Below, one piece after another: positions 31,751 through 36,171 of a stretch of 36,171 nucleotides of DNA (within the stretch, counting starts at the first letter, position 1; each line of letters begins with the position of its first letter). Both the position numbers and the translations under genes were made by a program. The notes under the pieces are model-generated. The model ran no database searches, was not told the origin of the DNA, and was given only the letters and a program-made list of their open reading frames with translations. Source of the DNA: a virus; the IMG/VR virus record IMGVR_UViG_3300023082_000007, positions 1 to 36,171 of that record. One strand, 5' to 3'.

Positions 31751-32188
31751 TCAGATCCGATTTGCCAAGGCTTCTTTGTCTTTGCCAGAAGCGCCGCCGC
31801 CGCCCATCGCCTCCCGATACGCCGGCTTTTCCCGGATCACGGCCGCGATCAGCATTTCGCGCACCATTTGCCCATGCGTCTTGCCAGTCGCTTTGCACAG
31901 CCATTCGAAAACGACCATGTGACGCGAAGGAATGACCAGAGGCATCAGCAGATGCACAAGCTCATCAACCGATTGCAGTTCGTCTGCGGCCGCTTTGCGC
32001 TGTTGAGCGATTTCGACCGTGGCGGCCGCTTCATCGTATGGATCAGCGACGGCCAGCTTGATTTGCGGGACGGCCGAGGGGTGGCGGAAGACAACTTCCG
32101 ACGCGTGCGGGACGGCACCGGCATTGCCGCCTGGGCGGCGGGTTTTACGCCGCCGCCTTTTCTTCTTCACCGGGAGATCGTCGGTCAA
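31751..32188 (-). CDS. Hypothetical basic protein, 145 aa (TTG start)
   Basis: Read from TTG 32188, which overlaps the previous stop as TTGA; no ATG is available near the start. It begins with a strongly basic stretch (KKKRRRRKTRRPGG) and has a C-terminal helical region (VDELVHLLMPLVIPSRHMVV, FEWLCKATGKTHGQMVREML) that resembles a ribbon-helix-helix or small DNA-binding fold. A nucleic-acid-binding function is likely but not specific. A short hairpin with a UUCG-type loop (31729-31740) follows its stop. Confidence 0.6.
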   Translation of the reverse strand: MTDDLPVKKKRRRRKTRRPGGNAGAVPHASEVVFRHPSAVPQIKLAVADPYDEAAATVEIAQQRKAAADELQSVDELVHLLMPLVIPSRHMVVFEWLCKATGKTHGQMVREMLIAAVIREKPAYREAMGGGGASGKDKEALANRI

Positions 32189-32613
32189 TTGATCGTGCCT
32201 TGATGTTCGCCGGTCGGCTCATGCACCTTCTTGCCCTTGGTGGCTTCCGCTTCCTGGGACTGGATATGCTTCTCGATCGCGCCGGCATCAGGTTCCGCAG
32301 GCTTCTTGGCGGCAACCGATGTAGAGCCGACACGTTCTGCCGCCGTGAACAGATCTTCTTGCAGCGGCAGGCCGGCGACCTTACGAACAAGCGCATAGGC
32401 GACGTCAAAGCCGCGCCGCTTGTCTTCGTCCATGTCGGCATAGGCAAGCGCGAGATCGAAAGCCTTTTTCGGGATGCCGAGAGCATTAAGGTTTTCGCGG
32501 ATGGACTGGATATCCGCGTTCACGTCGGAACGATCGTTCTTCAGGCCGCGAACGTTCTTGATCGCATCCCTGATTTGATCTTCGATAAGCTCATTTCGTT
32601 TGATTTCAGCCAC
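32185..32613 (-). CDS. Hypothetical helical protein, 142 aa (GTG start)
   Basis: The N-terminal half is a coiled-coil-like helix (IRDAIKNVRGLKNDRSDVNA, IQSIRENLNALGIPKKAFDL), and is followed by DMDEDKRRGFDVAYALVRKV, with an acidic or low-complexity C-terminal tail. The helix arrangement is reminiscent of DUF2312/GapR-like chromatin proteins of Alphaproteobacteria, but I cannot confirm it. GTG 32613 has a CAGCAAAGGG leader and overlaps the DUF1064 gene end by 8 bases. Confidence 0.6.
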   Translation of the reverse strand: MAEIKRNELIEDQIRDAIKNVRGLKNDRSDVNADIQSIRENLNALGIPKKAFDLALAYADMDEDKRRGFDVAYALVRKVAGLPLQEDLFTAAERVGSTSVAAKKPAEPDAGAIEKHIQSQEAEATKGKKVHEPTGEHQGTIN

Positions 32614-33067
32614 GGTGTTTTCCCTTTGCTGTTACGATTGTGACGGGCAACCCTTGCGCCGCCATGTGGCGAAGTTTCCACTTGGCGAGATCCGTAATCG
32701 CGCCTTTGGTATCTTCGATCACCTGTTTACCGTCCTCGATATAGACGGCATCGGCCCAATATTCACCGACCTTGACGCCCACGCCATCCGCGCGGTGTGC
32801 CATCAATGAAAAATGGACCTGTGTTCTCAATTCGGAAATGATGCCGGCACCGAGCAGGAGCCGCAGCTCGCCCAGGCGGTTTGCTTCTGCAATGCTATCG
32901 ATCTTGGAGAAGTCCAAACGGCCGCATGTCCCGCACTGAACCGGCTTTTCAGCGCGGTATTGCCGGGAACATCCGTTGCATTCAAAGATCTTGACCGCGA
33001 TCCTGCCCATGGCGGCACCGGACGCCGTGCCGATGCCCTTAAAGCCGGGCTTGCCGAACTTACGCAT
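32606..33067 (-). CDS. DUF1064 nuclease (PD-(D/E)XK) with N-terminal zinc ribbon
   Basis: A 153-residue protein. C30, C33, C45 and C48 form a zinc ribbon. The nuclease part shows E61 (SIAEANRLGEL), D106 (YWADAVY) and E118-D-T-K121 (VIEDTKG), the expected E...D...ExK arrangement of DUF1064, a phage family related to Holliday-junction resolvases. It may resolve branched DNA made by recombination before packaging, complementing the RecE-like/Sak4-like pair on the other arm. It starts inside the end of the ribbon-helix-helix gene (ATG 33067, 8-base overlap). Activity is inferred from motifs. Confidence 0.8.
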   Translation of the reverse strand: MRKFGKPGFKGIGTASGAAMGRIAVKIFECNGCSRQYRAEKPVQCGTCGRLDFSKIDSIAEANRLGELRLLLGAGIISELRTQVHFSLMAHRADGVGVKVGEYWADAVYIEDGKQVIEDTKGAITDLAKWKLRHMAAQGLPVTIVTAKGKHRG

Positions 33068-33215
33068 CGGCCATATCCGCCATCATGTTGACGACGATCT
33101 GACGAACCAACGAAGAAACGTTGTTCACGCCGCTCCGCTTGGCTTGCTTCCGCAAGAACTCAAACTGTTCCGTTGTCATGATTACGGTAACTCTTTTTTC
33201 GGCAGTGTCAGCCAT
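33060..33215 (-). CDS. Ribbon-helix-helix (Arc/CopG-type) regulator, 51 aa
   Basis: MADTAEKRVTVIMTTEQFEF followed by LRKQAKRSGV and VSSLVRQIVVNMMAD gives the beta-strand, helix, helix order of Arc/CopG-type dimers; the polar positions of RVTVIM would contact DNA. It is the first gene of the leftward arm, next to the divergent control region, so it probably binds there. ATG 33215 follows AAAGGG. It is the only evident repressor-type gene at this site. Confidence 0.75.
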   Translation of the reverse strand: MADTAEKRVTVIMTTEQFEFLRKQAKRSGVNNVSSLVRQIVVNMMADMADA

Positions 33216-33249
33216 TTCTAAACCCTTTCTTGGTTGGATCTGAGCCGAA

Positions 33250-33272
33250 GTTAATTCGAATGCGATTTTAAC
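33250..33272. promoter_or_regulatory. Inverted repeat in the divergent control region (candidate operator)
   Basis: GTTAATTCG (33250-33258) and CGATTTTAAC (33263-33272) form an imperfect inverted repeat around AATG, including the internal palindrome ATTCGAAT. It lies 35 bases from the RHH start codon within the 131-base AT-rich gap that separates the two arms. It is a reasonable binding site for the adjacent RHH protein or the LexA-type protein. Confidence 0.45.
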
Positions 33273-33290
33273 GCAAGTCTAATTTTGTTA

Positions 33291-33319
33291 TTGACGGATG
33301 ATTTTAATTTTGCAATGTT
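33291..33319 (+). promoter_or_regulatory. Candidate rightward promoter
   Basis: TTGACG (33291-33296) and AATGTT (33314-33319) are 17 bases apart; the -35 is good and the -10 weak. It lies 28 bases before the first gene of the rightward arm, whose AGGAGG ribosome site is at 33332-33337. A leftward promoter must also lie in 33216-33300, but I could not choose one. Confidence 0.45.
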
Positions 33320-33346
33320 CTGCCGGCGAACAGGAGGCATCAGACA

Positions 33347-33640
33347 ATGCACCACACACCTAAATCCATGACAGAGGATGCGCTTTTTATCTGCATCCAG
33401 GATCTATTCCACATCATCAAGACGGCCCGCGTTGAAGCCCGGCGCGAAGGCGAAGTTTCCCGCCGCGTTGCCGCCGCTCATGTCGACAAGATGCGCCGCG
33501 TGTTTGAGCTTCAGGAAGAAGCGAAGGCATACGGCACAACCGGCCCGATCGTGCAGCCGCTTTCCGCCGTCCCGTTCCGCACACAGCTTGTCGGCATCAC
33601 AGCGGCCGAACGCGCCGCCATCGAATGGAAGGAATATTGA
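33347..33640 (+). CDS. First gene of rightward arm, 97 aa, unknown
   Basis: A helical, charged protein (ALFICIQDLFHIIKTARVEA, RRVAAAHVDKMRRVFELQEE) with a C-terminal FRTQLVGITAAERAAIEWKEY. A consensus AGGAGG nine bases before ATG 33347 indicates strong translation. Being promoter-proximal, it is expected to be made early. No family is recognised; a host-takeover or regulatory role is only a guess. Confidence 0.65.
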   Translation: MHHTPKSMTEDALFICIQDLFHIIKTARVEARREGEVSRRVAAAHVDKMRRVFELQEEAKAYGTTGPIVQPLSAVPFRTQLVGITAAERAAIEWKEY

Positions 33641-33642
33641 TC

Positions 33643-33831
33643 ATGAAGAAGCTTTCGAGAAACCGCCTCATTGACATTCAGGTTAAGGCCCAGGGCATCT
33701 ATGAAGATGCGATCATTGCCCGCCACGATCAGCGCGAAGCCGTACAGGCATCGGCAAACGCCATGATCCACGAACGCTTCGAAGCGTTGGCACTCCATCT
33801 TGGCTACGAGATCAAGAAGATCGACCCATGA
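33643..33831 (+). CDS. Small hypothetical protein, 62 aa
   Basis: MKKLSRNRLIDIQVKAQGIY followed by AIIARHDQREAVQASANAMI and a short C-terminal ALHLGYEIKKIDP. Start ATG 33643, two bases after the previous stop, follows GGAAGGAATATT. A helical soluble protein without motifs. Overlaps the next start (ATGA). Confidence 0.6.
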   Translation: MKKLSRNRLIDIQVKAQGIYEDAIIARHDQREAVQASANAMIHERFEALALHLGYEIKKIDP

Positions 33832-33932
33832 TCCTGCAAATCCTTGGCTGGCTCGGCCTATCCCTTTCCACACTTATCGTTCTCGGCGTGCTGATCCATT
33901 CAGCCACCACAATCAGGAGAAACCGCAAGTGA
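33828..33932 (+). CDS. Very small membrane protein, 34 aa
   Basis: MILQILGWLGLSLSTLIVLG continues VLIHSA and ends TTIRRNRK: one membrane helix with a basic C-terminus, predicted to remain inside the cell. It is coupled on both sides (ATGA and GTGA overlaps), which supports translation. No family is recognised. Confidence 0.55.
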   Translation: MILQILGWLGLSLSTLIVLGVLIHSATTIRRNRK

Positions 33933-34270
33933 CAACAAAAGCAGGAGCATTTGACCGACTTAGGCACTGGCTGATCAGAAAGATTTCGTGCGGCGACATG
34001 GTTCTTTTGAACTTCGAAATCCGCACCGATGACGTGTTTCAAGCCAAAAATCTTGGCCCCTCATTGGTCGCGAATATCGAGATCAGAAGCATTGAAATCC
34101 CGCAATATTGCATCCGTTATGACGTCGATCCGAAGATGGTAACATTTATGGATCGTTGGAAGATCTTACCAAGTCGCCCATGCGCCTTCACTGACATTCG
34201 CATGATTTACGCCGGTCCACCCGCAAAGGGCGGCATTACATTTTTCTCAAATTGGGAGTTTCCACGATGA
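33929..34270 (+). CDS. Hypothetical protein, 113 aa (GTG start)
   Basis: GTG 33929 overlaps the upstream stop and has AGGAGAAACCGCAA before it. MTTKAGAFDRLRHWLIRKIS leads to a beta-rich body (VLLNFEIRTDDVFQAKNLG, LVANIEIRSIEIPQYCIRYD) with no recognised motif. AT content is somewhat higher than in the next gene. The last base group overlaps the following ATG (ATGA). Confidence 0.6.
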   Translation: MTTKAGAFDRLRHWLIRKISCGDMVLLNFEIRTDDVFQAKNLGPSLVANIEIRSIEIPQYCIRYDVDPKMVTFMDRWKILPSRPCAFTDIRMIYAGPPAKGGITFFSNWEFPR

Positions 34271-35409
34271 CCGAACAGACAGCAGACACCGCAACCGCGC
34301 TCGCCACGTTCCCGAAGTTGAACCTGCCGACCGTGACCAAAATCACCGAGGAAATGAACGCCTCATTCAAGACGATGTACACGCGCTTGGAGGCTGGCAT
34401 TGCCGAGCTGCCCACGGATATGAGCGTGAAGGCAAACCGCGAGCTGGTTGCGTCCTACGCTTACCGGATCAGCCGCACAAAGACCGGCCTTGACGAAGCC
34501 GCGAAAGGCGTTTCCAGCGAGGCGAAGGCGATCGTTGACAGCGTGAACAAGGAACGCGGCGAGCTGAAAACCACGCTGGACACGTTGCGCGACAAGGCCC
34601 GCGCGGCGCTGGATGCCTGGGAGGCGGCAGAGACACACAGGAAAGAGCGCGTTCGCAATCTGATGAGCGATCTAGTTCATGTTGAAATCCTGATCGTCGG
34701 CAAAGCCTCAAATCAGCTTGAGCTGATGAAAGATACTTTTTCTTCGATAGACATAAACGCGGATCTTTTCGGTGATGATGTCGAGGCGTTGAACGAAGAA
34801 CGCAAAATAGCAGTCACCAAGATCAGCGATGAGATCGAGAACGCCAAGCGCCGCGAAGAAGAAGCCCGCGAGCTGGAAGAGTTCCGCCGGCAGAAGGCCG
34901 AGCGCGAACAGGCGGAAGCCGCAGCGGCCGAGGCGAAGCGGATCGAGGAGGAAGCCGCAGCCGAAGCAGAGCGCCAGCGGATCGAGCGCGAGCGGATCGC
35001 CACCGAAGCCGCAGCGAAGGCTGCCAAGGATGCGGAGGAACGGGTTGCCGCCGCAGAACGTCAGGCCGCCGAAGCTGAAGCGCGCCGGGAACGTGAGGCG
35101 CAGGAAGCCGAAACCCGCCGCGAACGGGAAGCTGCCGAAGCCAAGCAGCGCGAGATCGACGCGGCAGAGCGTGCAGCGGCCGCCGAACGTAAGCGGCAGG
35201 CAGACGAGAAGGCAGAAGCCGACCGCCTGAAGCTCGCCCAGGAGAAGGCCGATCAGGAACGTGCGGCCGATCTTGCCCACCGCAAGAAGCTGAATGGCGA
35301 AGCGATGTCGAGCCTCATCAAGTCCACCGGCATCACAGAGAAAGAAGCGCAGGCGGTAATCATCGCCATCTACAAAGGACAGATCCCCCATGTCGCAATC
35401 ACTTACTGA
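34267..35409 (+). CDS. Long coiled-coil recombination-block protein (TolA-like composition), 380 aa
   Basis: An N-terminal helical domain (about 1-190) is followed by a long, highly charged Ala/Glu/Arg helix (about 190-340), then a compact C-terminal domain: HRKKLNGEAMSSLIKSTGIT and AQAVIIAIYKGQIPHVAITY. This ending (NxEAxxxLxxxGIxExxAxxVIxxIxxGxIPHVxIxY) is typical of a phage protein found beside exonuclease/annealing-protein genes in many proteobacterial phages. It may help ssDNA binding or organise the recombination complex, but the biochemical role is not known. The TolA-like name reflects composition only. Confidence 0.7.
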   Translation: MTEQTADTATALATFPKLNLPTVTKITEEMNASFKTMYTRLEAGIAELPTDMSVKANRELVASYAYRISRTKTGLDEAAKGVSSEAKAIVDSVNKERGELKTTLDTLRDKARAALDAWEAAETHRKERVRNLMSDLVHVEILIVGKASNQLELMKDTFSSIDINADLFGDDVEALNEERKIAVTKISDEIENAKRREEEARELEEFRRQKAEREQAEAAAAEAKRIEEEAAAEAERQRIERERIATEAAAKAAKDAEERVAAAERQAAEAEARREREAQEAETRREREAAEAKQREIDAAERAAAAERKRQADEKAEADRLKLAQEKADQERAADLAHRKKLNGEAMSSLIKSTGITEKEAQAVIIAIYKGQIPHVAITY

Positions 35410-35578
35410 AATACAGATCCGGGCAGCTCGCAGCGCAATAACGCTCTTGCGCCACGTCATCCGGCGTTCTGACGAAATGGAAACGCACGGACTGAAGCGC
35501 GACCGAAACACGCAAGAGCATTATGATCGGGCCGTCGCGATCATCAACGAATGGGATGCGGACGAATTTCCTTTCTGA
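35390..35578 (+). CDS. Small hypothetical protein, 62 aa
   Basis: MSQSLTEIQIRAARSAITLL, a helical region, then HYDRAVAIINEWDADEFPF. The start overlaps the coiled-coil gene by 20 bases and is preceded by AAAGGACAGATCCCCC. Soluble, no motifs. It is followed by a 66-base gap with two hairpins. Confidence 0.6.
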   Translation: MSQSLTEIQIRAARSAITLLRHVIRRSDEMETHGLKRDRNTQEHYDRAVAIINEWDADEFPF

Positions 35579-35589
35579 AGCGCCCAGGC

Positions 35590-35630
35590 ATCCGGGATTG
35601 ACGCCCCGGATATCCGGTCACTTCCGACCG
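35590..35630. promoter_or_regulatory. Two adjacent hairpins in the leader of the 83-aa gene
   Basis: Hairpin 1: ATCCGGG (35590-35596) with CCCGGAT (35605-35611), loop of 8. Hairpin 2: CGGTC (35615-35619) with GACCG (35626-35630), loop of 6. No T-tract follows. The second ends directly before the ribosome site TAGGAGA of the next gene, so the structure may control translation or mRNA decay. Confidence 0.45.
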
Positions 35631-35644
35631 TAGGAGACAGACAG

Positions 35645-35896
35645 ATGAGCCAGCAAGCCGAAGCCCTTTTCATCCAGGCCCGCGCCGTAATCGCGAACGT
35701 TACGGCCGACATGATGCAGAAAGGTATTCCCGATTTCGTTTGCCTTGCCGCGCTTGGCGCAACGGCCGGGAACCTGATCGGCCTCAATCACCCCAACGAA
35801 GAACACGGCTCGATCATCGAAAGCATGCGGGAGCCTATGCTTACCAGCGCGCGCGCCGCCCGAAAGTTGAAAGACACTATCGTCAAGCCCGCCTGA
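35645..35896 (+). CDS. Hypothetical protein, 83 aa
   Basis: MSQQAEALFIQARAVIANVT, then GIPDFVCLAALGATAGNLIG and SMREPMLTSARAARKLKDTI. The protein is helical with a mildly hydrophobic centre but no clear membrane segment. A good ribosome site (TAGGAGACAGACAG) precedes ATG 35645. It precedes the exonuclease gene in the same operon. Function unknown. Confidence 0.6.
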   Translation: MSQQAEALFIQARAVIANVTADMMQKGIPDFVCLAALGATAGNLIGLNHPNEEHGSIIESMREPMLTSARAARKLKDTIVKPA

Positions 35897-35928
35897 TCCA
35901 CCCACCACAGCAACGGAGAACCACGAAC

Positions 35929-36171
35929 ATGAACGATTTTGTAGCGCAGATCCCGGAAGAAAAGATCATTGATCGGCCGGCTATGACGAAGGACGATCAC
36001 GCGGATGGCATCTACTTCCGCATGCCCGAGGAAGAATATCACGCCGACACGGCCATGGGTGCCAGCGGCATTTGCGATCTGCTTCAGTCGCCGCTCAAGT
36101 TCTACGAGAACAGCGCGTTCAACAAGAACCGCAACCGCGAAGAATTTGACGAAAAGGAAACGGCCGCCATC
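35929..36171 (+). CDS. RecE-like exonuclease (5' part; continues at base 1)
   Basis: The first 38 codons up to 36044, then the 127 bases that repeat the contig start. The protein begins MNDFVAQIPEEKIIDRPAMT and reads EEEYHADTAMGASGICDLLQ across the junction, the family's usual N-terminus. ATG 35929 has CCACAGCAACGGAG upstream, the recurring leader of this phage. See the entry at 1-916 for the catalytic residues. Confidence 0.85.
   Translation, partial: MNDFVAQIPEEKIIDRPAMTKDDHADGIYFRMPEEEYHADTAMGASGICDLLQSPLKFYENSAFNKNRNREEFDEKETAAI
36045..36171 (+). repeat. 127-bp terminal overlap identical to bases 1-127
   Basis: Every base of 36045-36171 equals 1-127, and the exonuclease frame continues without break. 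A length of 127 equals a common assembler k-mer, so this is most likely the circularisation overlap of a closed or circularly permuted genome rather than a biological terminal repeat. Unique length is 36,044 bp. Confidence 0.95.

Noticed and set aside
32185-32613. Firm assignment as GapR/DUF2312
   Set aside because: Only helical character and general layout agree; the conserved sequence pattern could not be confirmed by eye.
35597-35626. TTGACG at 35598 as an internal promoter
   Set aside because: No acceptable -10 lies at 16-18 bases, and the string is part of a hairpin loop.
1-36171. Integrase, attachment site, CI repressor or tRNA genes
   Set aside because: No tyrosine or serine recombinase motifs, no CI-like peptidase fusion and no tRNA-like cloverleaf were recognised; lysogeny by integration is not supported.

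Overview
The window is a complete tailed-phage genome written as a linear contig. Bases 1-127 are repeated exactly at 36045-36171, so the molecule closes into a circle of 36,044 bp and one gene (a RecE-like exonuclease) is cut by the ends. GC content looks to be in the high fifties per cent. The protein families, the Rhizobiales-like small proteins and an almost complete absence of GANTC (the CcrM site of Alphaproteobacteria) suggest a host in that class, probably Rhizobiales; this host assignment is an inference. No tRNA, integrase, CI-type repressor, phage RNA polymerase or DNA polymerase gene was recognised.

There are only two transcription arms. They diverge from an AT-rich control region at 33216-33346 and converge on a hairpin at 3945-3969. 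The rightward arm (33347 to the end, continuing at 1 to 3957) holds small unknown genes, a long coiled-coil protein, and a recombination/DNA-modification block: RecE-like exonuclease, HNH endonuclease, Sak4-like ATPase, Dam-type adenine methyltransferase, a LexA-type winged-helix protein and small Cys-rich proteins.

The leftward arm (33215 down to 3968) begins with a ribbon-helix-helix protein, a DUF1064 nuclease and a DUF1376 replication protein. It then carries a tightly overlapped block of small genes that includes a homologue of type II (R67/DfrB) dihydrofolate reductase. After these come terminase small and large subunits, small membrane proteins, portal, scaffold, major capsid, a small capsid-adjacent protein, tail tubular A-like and B-like (adaptor and nozzle) proteins, three internal virion/ejection proteins, a T7-type tail fibre/spike, and a lysis block (GH24 endolysin with a C-terminal membrane helix, then an overlapping membrane-protein/lipoprotein pair resembling spanins).

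The virion order therefore follows the T7-like podovirus plan, but without the T7 polymerase genes. Strong hairpin terminators at 20096-20128, 18934-18968 and 17512-17542 isolate the scaffold and capsid units from their neighbours. A TTGACA-type promoter candidate and a 33-bp near-perfect palindrome lie in the capsid leader. A recurring CCACAGCAARGG-type leader precedes at least eight genes on both strands. The most notable points are the phage DfrB homologue, the near-zero GANTC count whose only site found falls inside that gene, the M15-type peptidase motif embedded in an internal virion protein, and the leader motif.
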